NCBI RefSeq assembly: GCF_001723175.1
Contig: NC_064650.1
Coordinates: 3,782,001-3,846,000 of the forward strand
DNA length: 64,000 nucleotides
Origin: Penicillium oxalicum
Lineage: Eukaryota; Ascomycota; Eurotiomycetes; Eurotiales; Aspergillaceae
Reading direction: 5' to 3'
The translations under genes were made by a program, and so were the position numbers. The stretch's first letter is position 1, and each line of letters starts with the position of its first letter. Below the pieces are notes generated by a model that did not search any database, was not told the DNA's origin, and saw nothing but the letters and a program-made list of their open reading frames with translations. This document shows, one piece after another, positions 9,340-20,733 of the stretch.

Positions 9340-11902
9340 TCAGGCCGCGGCCCCCTTCTGGCGCTTAGGCACTCGAGGGCTGGCCTTGACTTTGCCTGCA
9401 TTGGGAGGGGCAGTGCCGTTGACTTCACCCCCAGGCCCACCATCCTCAGCCTCCATCTTGACAGTGCTCGCACGCCGCCGCTTGTTCCCGCCAATGTTGG
9501 GGCTATTGGTAACTGCAGCTGGAGACGGCTGTACGGCACCCTGCATACCAGGAGGACCAGCTAGATGGCTCTGAGCAGGACTTGCATGGCCCGAGCCGCT
9601 CAGGTGAGGCGAGCCCTGAGAACCCGGTAACCCAAGGTGAGCCATTGCCGGGGAGGCAAACTGCGTGGGGCCACCCATACTGGGGTTCCTGGCATTGGGA
9701 ACCTGCTGCATCCCGGGATTCATCGGTGCCACAAAGCCAGTGTTGGGATTCTGCGGTGGTAGAGAAGCTACCAAATTATGCAGAGCTTCAGGGGGCGAGA
9801 ACTGAGGATGCTGATGCGAGTACTGGAAAAGCATTTGCATCTGCGAGATAGTCTCGGCGACCTCCAGGAAACCCATGACAGATGTTGGCACGCCATTGGA
9901 CGTGACCATGGACTCTGGCAGTGTGGGTTGCGTTGGTTGCTTCTGAGCTCGCTTGGCTGAGTTCTTGGAAACTTTCGGACTTTGCTTCTGCTCTGAAAGC
10001 TCCAAAGACTGAAGCATACTGCGCGGAATGAATTCATTGTGATTCGTGACTGTGATGTCCAGCATCTCAATCTTGTTCGCCACATCGAAGTGAGCACGGA
10101 GTTGGCCACGAGTGAAAAGCTGGAAGAATGTATTAGCTGCTATCATGAGAATTTCCCTACGCTGTGGCGTGGAAGCTCCATACCTGACAATCGTTCGTGA
10201 ACCAGTAGATGAATGAGGTCCGCGCGCTCTCAACCATGTGCCCGCCCTGAGGCATGTCCCGTTCTCGAGCCCCCTCTACTACCATTTGAATCTGACTAAT
10301 ACCGCTAGTGTATTGAGTCATGTAGTATCGTGCCAGGGCGGGTGTTGATATTTCGAACTGTTTGGACCCGACTTGAGGATTCCATACACCCTGCCGCAAA
10401 ACACCCCCGGGGGCGAAAAATTTGTCGACAAAAGACTGCCAATACAGGAGATCGTGTGCCTCACCACGGCTCTATGAATTGGTTAGTCGCGAAATTGGAT
10501 ACAAGCCAACTTAGGCAGGTAGATTTCCCATACCTGGAAACCGCTTAAATGCTCTGCATAGGCATGCAAGCTGAGGATGCTTGCTCCCTGGCGATTCATT
10601 CTTTGCTGCATCATCAAGGCGGCGTTCTGTTGCTGCTGGACTTTCAACTGGGCTTCTTGAGCAGTCATCGGTTGTCCCGGCTGTGGGCCTTGCTGGCCAG
10701 GCATACCGTGCTGGGGTGGTCCGTGTGGACCCGGGTGACCTGGCTGAGGTCCTGGTTGCGATGTTTGCGGCAGCTGCTGCGGCTGTGGATTGGGCGTGGC
10801 CTGGGCCTGCTGTGGTCCTCCTTGGGGCTGTTGAGGTTGATTTGCGGGAGGCTGAGCAGTTTGGTTTGGTTGAGGAGTCCCGTTCTGCTGTGGTGGGCCG
10901 TGTTGAGATTGAGGGGTGGCACCTTGGGCTTCATGCATGTTCGGAGGCTGCGCTGAGCCACGCTGCGGTGTGTGTTGGCCCCCCTGGGCATTGTTGGCTT
11001 GTGCCTGTGCCTGTGCCTGGGCCTGGGCCTGAGCCTGAGCTTGTGCCTGTGCCTGTGCTTGAGCTTGAGCCTGGGCCTGCTGCTGCGCTTGATGTGCCTG
11101 GGCCTGCTGCAGTGCAAAGAGCTGTTGCTGCTGCTGCTGGAGGTTGGGGGGTTGACCATGAGAGACCTGCTGTTGGAGATGCATCATGGCATTGACAGGT
11201 CGCATGCCACCAGGATTTCCTTGCATCGCAGCCAACTGGGCAGCACTCACGCCTTGAGTGCCGTTAGGTAGAGATACAGGCATTCCATGTTGCTGCTGTG
11301 CCTGCTGTTGTGCCTGTTGTGCCTGTGCCTGCTGCTGTTGCTGGATTATCATGCGTTGTCGGAGGTATTGCTGATGTTGTTGTTGCTGATGAAGTAACTG
11401 GGGATTATTTGCGACTGTCAAAAGCCTCACGTCAGTAAGCGCATACAATCTATGAGGAAGGATGGCCGTCGAAGACACTCATAAAAGATGAAAGGCCACG
11501 CGAATCTTGACTTGGGCAGCTGTCTGCGATGCTTGCGGTATGACAAATCATATGGAGAGAAAGCCCAACGACCGGTTGAGGAAAGTACTCACAGTTTTGC
11601 GGGAACGCTTGCTGTTGGAACATGTGCGCCTGTGTCGGGGTCAAATGGGAAAGAGCGTGGGCATTTGGCATTGGTCCACCGGGACCCGCGGTCCCAGCGC
11701 CTGGCGGCATTCCACCCATCATGGGTCCTGCTTGGCTCACTTGAGGTCCTCCTGGGCCGGAGACCCCAGGGTGCATTTGCTGAACCATAGCTGGTCCTGG
11801 GTGTCCAGCGTTGGGATGTTGGGCGGCCATTGGGTGATGGCCGGGGGGAATTCCATGCGGCGGCATGCCTTGATGGGCAGGAAACGATTGCGCCATCATC
11901 AT
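9340..11902 (-). CDS. ptaB: LIM-domain-binding transcriptional regulator PtaB
   Basis: PtaB is the filamentous-fungal relative of yeast Mfg1 and animal Ldb/SSDP co-regulators. With the Flo8-like factor SomA it controls adhesion, biofilm formation and development. Four exons are predicted: 11902-11593, 11414-10534, 10471-10184 and 10119-9340, about 752 aa. The N-terminus (from MMMAQSFP) is rich in Pro, Met and His. The centre is Gln-rich with a long alternating Gln-Ala tract. The conserved LIM-binding core spans exon 2 to exon 4: ILSLHAYAEHLSGFQ, SRGEAHDLLYWQSFVDKFF, VGSKQFEISTPALARYY, TSFIYWFTNDCQ and LRAHFDVANKIEMLDI. The C-terminus holds basic, NLS-like residues (NKRRR; RVPKRQK). All splice joins keep the frame. 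Confidence 0.9.
10985..11115 (-). repeat. Hexanucleotide (CAGGCN)n repeat coding an alternating Gln-Ala tract in ptaB
   Basis: Read on the minus strand, a run of CAG/CAA-GCN hexamers encodes about 15 consecutive Gln-Ala pairs, flanked by polyglutamine blocks around 11120-11150 and 11290-11345. Such hexamer runs tend to vary in length between strains. Confidence 0.85.
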
Positions 11903-14073
11903 TGCTTAACAGGCGGAGATCACCGCAGAGTTGTCCCTTCGAGCGCGTGAAGTTGCGACCGCAGCGATAGCGCAACTCAAGCTGGCAACTCAAAAGGCTA
12001 GCGCGCCTGGGAGAGAGTTCTCAATGACAGAATTCCGTCGGTCGGTCGGTCACGGTGCGGCGTTTTTTGGTTGTGAAAAGACGCGAGAGCGCAACGCATC
12101 GAATTTCGATTCAACCCCAGTTGTATACCTGTTCCACCTGGAGAAAGGATCTTGTATGGCCTGAAGGCTGGTGTCAGTGAATGGGTCGATGGCGTGGATC
12201 TTAGCACCCGCTTTAGTTACGTGAGGTCTGGGGAGAAGAGGGGACGGAAGTCAAGACTGGGACGAGATCGATCAATAGGGAGGCGTGGAGGGGCTGGGCT
12301 GATATCGACGGGCTGGACCGGACGATCCTCAAAGGGTCTGGAAAGGAATCCGACAGTGTTGAAAGTCACCACGTACAATTCTCGCAGGTTACGGTCGGCC
12401 AAGAACGAAGTGGTTAAAGGGGACGGCTATCGCGAGCGCCCGTACGGTCAGGGAATGAGGGTGATCGCCCGGTGGGAGCGAAGATGAAACTGGGGACGGA
12501 GACTCCGGCTCCGAGGGTAGAGGATGTAACCGACCAGTTGAATGTCACGATGAGCGGTAACAAAGCCACTCAAGGGCCGTCCAACTCAGATGGATGCTCA
12601 AGGAGACAAGCCTCGTTAATTTCAGGACTTTGATCGGGTTATCAGTCACGAAAGCGCTCTTCATCGACACCTCGGGCGGGTTTTTTCGCGCGTCTTTGGG
12701 CCAGTGATGGCAATACTCTCACGCTAGCCTCATTGGGATATCACGTGATAGATGTGTATTTCAGGCGCTTTTTTTTTCTCTCCCTCTTGAAATTGTTCAT
12801 GATCTTGAGAATCACTATCTCAATCTTCTAGACAGACGTCTTCGGCTCCATACCATAATGACGGTTGGAGCCCAACAGCCTGGCGAAAAGATGACGGTGT
12901 GAAATCAAGCGTTACCATCACCCATCAGTTGCAGGCTCGCAAAAATACCAATTGGTAAGTCTCTCGTAGATCCTCTGCCTTTCCCCCCGGTTCAAGGATG
13001 ACAACCCATCTTTACTTCTTTACCCACCAAATCGACCATGACGAGAGAGTTCGGACCTTCCCTTCCCGGTTGGTCTGCTACTTGCCAGTATATTTTGTCT
13101 GAGAACCAATTTCCAACTTGATCGAGTTGAGACTACAAAACTTGTCGAATATGTGTGCTAACCGAAGCGTTGCCCACAGTTTCTGTTTCCGCCAAGCTTT
13201 GGACGAGTCCATCGCTAGCATTTGAGATCTTAGATTTTCGTCTTATAACTAGCCTAATGTCTACCGACGTCTCGTTTTTTACATCCATTTACAATTTTCA
13301 TCGACTCGTAGCCGTGCTTGTTCTCAGATTCAATCCTGACATATTCCGTTTCTGCCCTAGATCACATCTCTCGTTTGGATAGATTGGGGAAATGTAGGAT
13401 ATTAGAATTCCCCTATCTCGATCATTAAATAACTACCTTCGACCTATGCGCATCCCATCACCTGTAGCTTGCTTCTTATGACTATCTCCAAATTAGTAGG
13501 AACGGCTGAGAACCGTTTGTTCCTTGGAATGCGGACAACAACTGGTACGTACGCCAGCGCGGCCGCCAGAAATGCTGACGTCCCGTTATACCTACAAAGA
13601 CTATGATCAAGCCACAGCTAGTTTCCTTCTGCATCTCGCCCTGCTGAGTACCTTTGCTAGGCAGGTGGTTCTGCGTTCTTCAAGAAGACATGTGCAGACT
13701 CTCGATGTCACTGACAACATTGACAAATTAGGTTCCGCTATCCATGAGCTGCACGAGCCAAGTTACTTTGAAAGTGTATTTTGTCAAAAAAATTGATTCC
13801 TAGTGCCCAGTATCCACTGTCAACCTTAGTCTTACTACTATGATGACTATGCACTATGCATTATACACATTATTGACCTATAGATTTCCGCACTCAGGAT
13901 TGCCTGAAGAAGTTCTGTCGCAATCCGTCCTCTTCAGTGCCACCTGCTGAAGGAAACGGTCCAGATGCCAGGCCGATAAGAGTCACGTGATATATACGTT
14001 TCCTATCGCAGGAGGAAGAAGTTGCTCCTTCGAAAGGTGCATCGACGTTTGCTGGAGTGAGTGATATTGCCCG
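11903..14073. other. Long divergent upstream region of ptaB and the AAA ATPase gene
   Basis: About 2.2 kb between two start codons. The left half is probably the ptaB promoter and a long 5' leader, as is common for developmental regulators. ORFs of 60-111 codons are scattered here (for example 12152-12487, 13155-13382, 13524-13796), but none has a recognisable family, so none was called. Confidence 0.5.
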
Positions 14074-16980
14074 ATGCCCCGGATGAATCCGTCAATACCT
14101 CAGGTATGGCGATCCATCGCACGCCCATGCCGCTTTGTCGCGCGTCGTCGGCACCCCGTCTATGTGCGACACTTTCATTTATCCCGCCAGTGGCTCTCGG
14201 CACCACCCAACGACCCGCGAAACGAAACAACACCCATACCGGAAATTGAAGATGTGGTAGACAATACTCCGTCATCTAACGAGAATGTGAATGACATTTC
14301 CTCCGATGCGTCACCTCCCACTCTCGGAAGATCTGGGAGGCCGATGTCAAGACCTTATGGATCTGCCGTTCGGAGAGCCTTGAGAAATAGGCAATCCGAT
14401 CAGCAACAACAGCAACACCAAAAAGGATCAGTTGTGGCAACGATTCCCGACTGGTTTCGAGACCATAATGTTATCATCTCTGACCCCCCGGCTCGTTCGG
14501 GACATGCGCGACCTCGATTCAATGTTGTGATTCGTGACACAGAGGCAAATTCAAAGTCAGATGGGGGATCCAAAGAACATATGGCGTCTGGTGGCCGCGG
14601 CGATGATCCCTCGGCAGCGGGAGGTCCCAGTGAATCCGAGCCTCGATATGCGCTGGCAGAGGCAATCTGGGACGAATTGGTAGTATCCGCCAAGGCGGGC
14701 CTCAGACTTCCGCCGGTTGAGTACGCAGGTGAACCGCCGGCCAAGAAGGCACACTTGGTGCTACAGTTTCCCGGGCCGGATGGGATCAATTTCTTAGACG
14801 CAGTGGTGCAGAAGATGGCTAATCAGCTTCATGCTGACTTGGTGACACTCAATGCGCAGGATATTGCTCAGCTTCTCAGCGAACAAGATCTTGCTGAGGC
14901 TGGCGCGACGTCCGCCATTCGCTCCCTGGGCTACGAGGTTTACCAGCCTCCAGCCACCGCCTGGCCCGAACCCAGCGAGGGCGAGATAGAGGCTGATGAT
15001 GATATGACAGAATTTACGACTGCGCAAGGGATTCGTCCAGAAGTGAGTACTCCGCGGTTTATCACAATTGAAGCCAGTCGAGACTCGGGCGATGTCCCGC
15101 TGCCGAATTGGCTGGGACTGAAGTCGCTTGTGGCTTCGATCAATGGGCAATCGGACCACGAAGCTGGAGGGATGCGAGGATCTGGGCAGCGCACGGAGGC
15201 ACGGTGGGTTCGTCTTCTCAATGAGGTACTCTTGTCGGCCAGTCAATCCAGGATTCCATCCCAGCCCGTATCTGAGGCATCATCAGAAACGTCTGTAACA
15301 GAGACCGAAACCAAGAAGCCTGTTTTGTCGCGCGACTTGATTGTGCACGTTCAAGACTACCGGGATATTCAAAGCTCGAGAGAGGGTGCCAGAGTCATAT
15401 CGCTTCTCCAAAAAGTCATCCAAGATCATCGACGTGCAGGCTCAAGGGTGCTTCTAGTCGGCAGTATGTCACAGGACTTGCTTCTTTCGGCGCCTCAAGA
15501 CGGCTCCAGGATGCTACAACACGTGGTCGATGATAGCTTCTCCAAGACGTTGGTGGTCATCCCCGCCATGGACGCGAAGACGGCATCGAAAGTTTTCGCA
15601 GAGGATTCGAAAAATCGAACAATGGACATCAATATCCGCCATCTTCAGAACATGCTCCGCTTCCGTACTCATGAACGGTCATTGGCTGTGAATGACGAGA
15701 TTTTCAAGAGCCGTTCTTGGCCGATGGACGCGACAGTTATCAAGCAGTCTGGTATCCGAGATCGTTTCTGGTCATACAATCAAGTACACTGGGTGTCCAC
15801 ACTTGCTCTTGGGAGCGCAGAGCCCAATGAATCACTAGGGTTTGAGCATATTCGACGCGGCATCGAGTTGATGGAAAAGGGAGATCGAGTCACCAGCGAC
15901 TGGTTGCAAGCTAAAACGTCCACCACAAAGGAATCTACTCGTGGGCAAAGCCGAGAGCAATTGCTAGCTTCATTACGCAAGACGTGCAATGCGCACGAAA
16001 AGAAGCTACTCAACGGCGTGGTCGATGCGCAGAGCATCCGAACCACCTTCGCTGACGTACACGTACCCTCCGAGACTGTGGACGCCCTGAAGACCTTAAC
16101 CTCGTTGTCTCTTGTTCGACCTGAGGCATTTACGTACGGAGTCTTGGCAACCGACAAAATCCCAGGTCTCCTTCTCTACGGCCCCCCGGGTACTGGCAAG
16201 ACGCTACTAGCCAAGGCTGTTGCACGCGAGAGCGGCGCCACTGTACTAGAGGTGAGTGGATCCGACATCTACGATATGTATGTGGGCGAAGGTGAAAAGA
16301 ACGTGAAAGCCATTTTCACGTTGGCGAAGAAGCTGAGCCCGTGTGTGGTGTTCATTGATGAAGCCGATGCCATTTTCTGCTCTCGAACTGGAGCCAGTAA
16401 CCGCACCTCTCATCGCGAATTGATCAACCAATTCCTTCGTGAATGGGACGGTTTGAACGACATGTCTGCACTGATCATGGTTGCCACGAACCGGCCCTTT
16501 GATCTCGATGATGCTGTTTTGCGACGTCTAGCACGAAGACTTCTCGTGGACCTCCCTACTGAGCAAGATCGCGAAGCTATTCTCAAGATTCACCTCAAGG
16601 GGGAACAACTCGACTCTAGTGTCGATCTGGCCGAGCTGGCACGACTGACGCCCCTCTACTCTGGCTCTGACTTGAAGAACCTGTCAGTTGCGGCGGCTCT
16701 GGCCTGCGTGCGCGAAGAAAATCAAGCCGCCGCACAACACCAGGGCGAGGAGCCATACCAATATCCTGCCCGCCGTACTCTCACTCGCACTCACTTTGAC
16801 CGTGGGATGGAAGAGATCAGTGCATCAATCAGCGAGGACATGTCTTCACTCTCTGCAATCCGCAAGTTTGATGAGCAGTTTGGTGATCGGAAGGGTCGAC
16901 GCCAGAAAAGTCCAGGGTGGGGATTTATTGTACCATCTACTGAAGAGTCCACGACCGAGACGGCGCGTGTTCGCAGATGA
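14074..16980 (+). CDS. AAA ATPase, Msp1/ATAD1-like, probably mitochondrial
   Basis: A single-exon gene of 968 aa. The first 50 residues are rich in Arg, Ser and Ala with few acidic residues (for example RSIARPCRFVARRRHPVYVRH), which looks like a mitochondrial presequence. A long poorly conserved region follows, with a short Gln run near residue 112. The C-terminal third is one AAA module: Walker A GPPGTGKT (about residue 703), Walker B VVFIDEADAIF (about 757), and a second region of homology ATNRPFDLDDAVLRRLARR (about 803-821). The spacing and the LPTEQDREAILKIHL segment resemble Msp1/ATAD1/katanin-type meiotic-clade ATPases, which remodel or extract membrane proteins. Substrate unknown. The N-terminal extension of about 650 residues is much longer than in Msp1 (about 360 aa in total), so this is not a simple Msp1 orthologue. 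Confidence 0.85.
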   Translation: MPRMNPSIPQVWRSIARPCRFVARRRHPVYVRHFHLSRQWLSAPPNDPRNETTPIPEIEDVVDNTPSSNENVNDISSDASPPTLGRSGRPMSRPYGSAVRRALRNRQSDQQQQQHQKGSVVATIPDWFRDHNVIISDPPARSGHARPRFNVVIRDTEANSKSDGGSKEHMASGGRGDDPSAAGGPSESEPRYALAEAIWDELVVSAKAGLRLPPVEYAGEPPAKKAHLVLQFPGPDGINFLDAVVQKMANQLHADLVTLNAQDIAQLLSEQDLAEAGATSAIRSLGYEVYQPPATAWPEPSEGEIEADDDMTEFTTAQGIRPEVSTPRFITIEASRDSGDVPLPNWLGLKSLVASINGQSDHEAGGMRGSGQRTEARWVRLLNEVLLSASQSRIPSQPVSEASSETSVTETETKKPVLSRDLIVHVQDYRDIQSSREGARVISLLQKVIQDHRRAGSRVLLVGSMSQDLLLSAPQDGSRMLQHVVDDSFSKTLVVIPAMDAKTASKVFAEDSKNRTMDINIRHLQNMLRFRTHERSLAVNDEIFKSRSWPMDATVIKQSGIRDRFWSYNQVHWVSTLALGSAEPNESLGFEHIRRGIELMEKGDRVTSDWLQAKTSTTKESTRGQSREQLLASLRKTCNAHEKKLLNGVVDAQSIRTTFADVHVPSETVDALKTLTSLSLVRPEAFTYGVLATDKIPGLLLYGPPGTGKTLLAKAVARESGATVLEVSGSDIYDMYVGEGEKNVKAIFTLAKKLSPCVVFIDEADAIFCSRTGASNRTSHRELINQFLREWDGLNDMSALIMVATNRPFDLDDAVLRRLARRLLVDLPTEQDREAILKIHLKGEQLDSSVDLAELARLTPLYSGSDLKNLSVAAALACVREENQAAAQHQGEEPYQYPARRTLTRTHFDRGMEEISASISEDMSSLSAIRKFDEQFGDRKGRRQKSPGWGFIVPSTEESTTETARVRR

Positions 16981-18901
16981 GGGTGGTCCACGGCACCGCA
17001 ATTTGATTCCCCTTCCCTTTTTCTGTATTATTAGTGCTACGATAGACATGTACCAATATTCACAATGTGTAAATATGAGATCATCCAGATCTGTGAGAAG
17101 AATGACGACTGAGCGCCGTCTTGCTGTGAAACCGTTCGCCCTTGGCCGACCTCTGATGGGAGACTTCTTCATCTTCCATAGGCTGGAGTTCCTTCCACGA
17201 TATCTTGATCGTACTCAAACATGATAAGCCGCCTCCTATTCTGGGCTTGATAGGTGCCCAGGAGAGCTACTGCAGATAGTCTTTGATACTTCCCGAGCGA
17301 ACAAGGCCGGATTCGAATGGGTACCGTAGATCTATAGGATTAACCTCAGGTGTAGAGACACCCATGTGAGACCGGGGAGAAGTGAGAGAGGTGTATAGGA
17401 TGCAGAGCATCAATATCCTGTTGACAGAGGCCGAGTAGTATACCTCCTATTGCCTAAGCGTCCTGCCACTAATCACGAGTTATAGCCACTCCCGAGTCGT
17501 ATCCCAACAATGACCGTGTTGCAGGGTGCGACCGGGTGAAATTCTCCAATGTAATGAAAACTTTTAACGTGTTTCATGCCCTTGGGTACTAGCTGGAGGT
17601 CTCAAGACTGGAACCACAAAGTCAAAGACAACTGCAATGATGACGTTATTTGAGATTTATTCAAGAACAACCTTATCCGTCACATTAAGTGTGGCATACG
17701 TATTTCGCGACCACAGTCACGGTTTCTCCTGACCAGAACCAAGCTCAAGAAGCCTAGGTAAGCATGAGATAATACACTATTCCGTAGTTTGAATTAGCAT
17801 GTCAGGCTAGAATTCATAGTTTGATTGGTCGAGGGGGGCCAATTAGGTGGACATTACAGATGATCATCATGACAGGGTCATTCGTTCATATGATGTCGGA
17901 TCTTAGTGCCCATTATTTAATGAGGTACAGAAAGAGCATATAGGATGTACTTCAATATATACTTACCGAGGCTTGGGTGTAGCTCACTGACGGGGTGTTA
18001 TATAGTTAGGTATCAATATTGATATGGAGCAGCTGATCGCGGTGTCTAGATATTTTCTGATCTAAACCCAAAACAGTAGGACCTAGGTTCTTTGTTGATT
18101 GTGAGATTACTGTCTGGGTTTGATTGCCTTTCACGGCTGTAGTATAAGTGCCGTATCTCTTGATTACTTGACTATTGGACAGTCATAGACCGAAGAAGAA
18201 TATAATTCAGTGATGAGAGTGACAGGAAAGAGGAATCATTCTTGTTAAACTAAAAACTGGAATATTTCTAACCGCACTCAACTAATACCTCTACCGATAC
18301 TCAAATGGTAGATTGTGATGAATCAGAATACAGATAGCAGAGAAGTGTTGGACAACCGGGACTTCACTACTACGATATCATGTGAGTAGTAATCAAAGGT
18401 CAATGACCTTGATAGCAGCAGCAGTGTAGAGTGTAGACGATAGAAAGTAAAGGTGATGAACCCCATGACGACACTGCCCAAGTGAGTCTGTTGACCAGGC
18501 ACGTGCCCCCCGACCTCCCGCGCGCTCAGTCGCTTCGTCCCCACTGGTGGACCTGCACCCGCCACGATCGGCAAACCTTGACTGCTTCAAAGCACCAGAA
18601 CTGCCACAGTCTGGAACCAACCTGATTCTACAAATCTGTGATTCCTCCTCTTTCTTGCCAGCTCCAGCATCACCCAGAGAGCAGAAAAGTGGAGCGGCTT
18701 CTATTGCCGACTCCCTCAGTAAACAAAAACAGCAGGCCTGCCCTCATCCATCACTGGCCCCGCTCGATTTTCCACTCCTCCCACCAGCTTTCCGTCTCGC
18801 GACCATCCTACAATCCCCGCGTTCCTATTCGAGACCAAAAGGTCGCCTCCAGAAGCCACGGTATCACATATCTCGCGACATAAGAGATACCCGTGAGCCA
18901 A
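16981..18901. other. 1.9-kb gene-free stretch
   Basis: No ORF above 60 codons with coding character was seen from about 17,230 to 18,320, and the base composition is more A/T-rich than that of the neighbours. The right end (about 18,450-18,900) is C-rich and pyrimidine-rich, fitting the promoter and leader of the next gene. No transposon protein, terminal repeat or tRNA was recognised. Confidence 0.5.
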
Positions 18902-20113
18902 ATGTCTCTGGAAAACCGTGACGAAGCCGTCCGAGAGGTCAAGCTCTTCGTCCGTCGCATCGTGCGAAACGACTGGGCTTTTGACTCAACACTGTATGCG
19001 GACGGAAACCGGCCAGGGCCTTCAACCTCGACCACCTTGACAGATGGGACCCTCTGTGAGGGCCGCCAGGTGGTAGAATGGCGATGCAGGGAATTCGATA
19101 GTGCGGGCTCGGAACTGGAACCGCAATCCTCCGACCAAAGCGATTCAGATGTGCAGTCACCTGCTAGGGACCAAGGAATTGAACGGCGTCGCAGGCATCG
19201 TCGCCGAATGGACAATGAAATGGCCTGGAATGAGGGATTGCGAATGTGGATGGCCCGACGTGACGAGTGGACCGGCGCAAGGACGCAGCGGCAGCTCCGC
19301 GCAAAGGATCGGAAGCGCAAGCTTGACACCTCACAAAGGCAAACCCAGCCAACCGAGTCTTCTGGCGAGGGCACTGAGACTGGCGTCGAGGGCTCTTCAC
19401 TCAATGTCGCCCTGAACCCGAGGGAGGCCAATGATCATGGCTCGCTGGTAAATAAGACCGAAACGAATCTTTCGATCTCCGACAAGAATGGGGCCGAGGC
19501 ACAACAGGCCCACCGGCAGCCAGAGAAAGAGCACCCCAGCGCACAAGATGAGGAGGCAAAAAGTTGCAAGGAGCCCACCGCAACCAGCGTCACCGAGCCG
19601 GAACAGGCCCCTGGCGAAACACCCCGCCTGAATGGAGCCCAGGTCGATTTCCAGGACTCAGGCAATGAGCAGGACTCCGATCAGGAGGAGGAGCTGGATG
19701 AGCCTCTTGTTCCGGTTGCTCCTCCATTCATTCCGTCTTCAAATCCAGTTCGCGCCACGATCACCCCCACCATCTACCCCTCAATTTACTCCAAGGTGGT
19801 CGTACAAGGCCTGACGCCGACCGTCCCCATCAATCTGGCAGATTTGACCAAGGCCATGGTCCAAGGGTGGAAATCAGATGGCCAGTGGCCACCTAAACCG
19901 GCGGTGTCATCCATTGTTCTTCAAGATGACGCTTCGGTTCCAAAGAAAGTGCCAGACTCTTCTGCCGGAGCGGCACCGACACGGCGAAAGAACAGCATCA
20001 CTAATGCTATGCGCAAGGTGTTCCACATGGGCACTCACCCATTCCATCGTCGTGGCTCAACGGGCCAAGATTCTGGTGCCGGGAATCACAATGCCAACGG
20101 AGCCGCTATTTGA
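18902..20113 (+). CDS. Probable Gag1-like clamp domain protein
   Basis: A 403-aa single-exon gene starting at the ATG at 18902. The N-terminus (EAVREVKLFVRRIVRNDWAF) and a central charged WNEGLRMWMARRDEWTGAR segment precede a long disordered Ser/Glu/Gln-rich middle. Near residues 285-335 comes YPSIYSKVVVQGLTPTVPIN followed by LADLTKAMVQGWKSDGQWPP. This layout matches the fungal Gag1-like clamp family (formerly DUF4050) as I remember it; related fission-yeast Gag1 acts on the actin regulator kinase Pak1/Ark-type pathways or endocytosis, but function here is not established. The C-terminus is basic and Ser-rich. Without a profile search the family name is moderately supported; that this is a real protein gene is well supported by length and reading frame. 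Confidence 0.6.
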   Translation: MSLENRDEAVREVKLFVRRIVRNDWAFDSTLYADGNRPGPSTSTTLTDGTLCEGRQVVEWRCREFDSAGSELEPQSSDQSDSDVQSPARDQGIERRRRHRRRMDNEMAWNEGLRMWMARRDEWTGARTQRQLRAKDRKRKLDTSQRQTQPTESSGEGTETGVEGSSLNVALNPREANDHGSLVNKTETNLSISDKNGAEAQQAHRQPEKEHPSAQDEEAKSCKEPTATSVTEPEQAPGETPRLNGAQVDFQDSGNEQDSDQEEELDEPLVPVAPPFIPSSNPVRATITPTIYPSIYSKVVVQGLTPTVPINLADLTKAMVQGWKSDGQWPPKPAVSSIVLQDDASVPKKVPDSSAGAAPTRRKNSITNAMRKVFHMGTHPFHRRGSTGQDSGAGNHNANGAAI

Positions 20114-20733
20114 AGTTTTTGACTTAAAAATCCAGCCCCTGATGCCTGGCAGCGGCCAGGCTTTCTTCACGAGTTATGATAGAGTATGTCTCTCATGTGT
20201 GTTTATGTTGGCACGGTCACGTTCTTACCTGTCGCCTCTCTGCGCAATGCATTGGGTATGGTTTCTGCTCGCATCTGCGGTGTCTGGACTATGAAGTATC
20301 TTGTCGTTTTCCCCCTTGGGATTCCGGGCGCAGGGGGAGGGGCATGATGATATATGTGTTGTGATCCAATGTGGGCGGTTATCTTTACAACAGGCTGGCC
20401 CAAGGGTGTAACCCATACGGACTTCGACGCTTGTGAATCTAATACCTAAGGATTTGGCTGTGCCCTGTACGATTCATCAGTGCTTGAGTGCTTTAATCAA
20501 CTTAATATTCAACCCTCTTAGCAATTGGAAGAGCTTTCGCATCCCACATGAGCGCTTCCATTCGCTCATGATCGTATAATTGTTCATGTTTGCATCAAAA
20601 TCTGCTCAAATTAAAAGACCATACAACTGCCAACGCAATTGGGATACATGCAGACCTATATCAAACAATTGACTCTGTAAAGAAAAGAAAGCCCCCGACT
20701 ATGATAGTCATGACCTTCGTCAACCATTGATTT
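20114..20733. other. Convergent 3' intergenic region
   Basis: About 620 bp between the stop codons of the clamp-like gene and mus7. It holds 3' UTRs; nothing else was seen. Confidence 0.5.

Noticed and set aside
10581..11195. 204-codon + strand ORF
   Set aside because: Opposite strand of the Gln/Ala repeats of ptaB.
13524..13796. 90-codon + strand ORF in the ptaB/AAA ATPase spacer
   Set aside because: No recognisable domain or splice context; weak composition.
17968..18000. tRNA-like string GGTGTAGCTCA
   Set aside because: Resembles a D-arm, but no acceptor stem, anticodon stem or T-arm can be paired around it.
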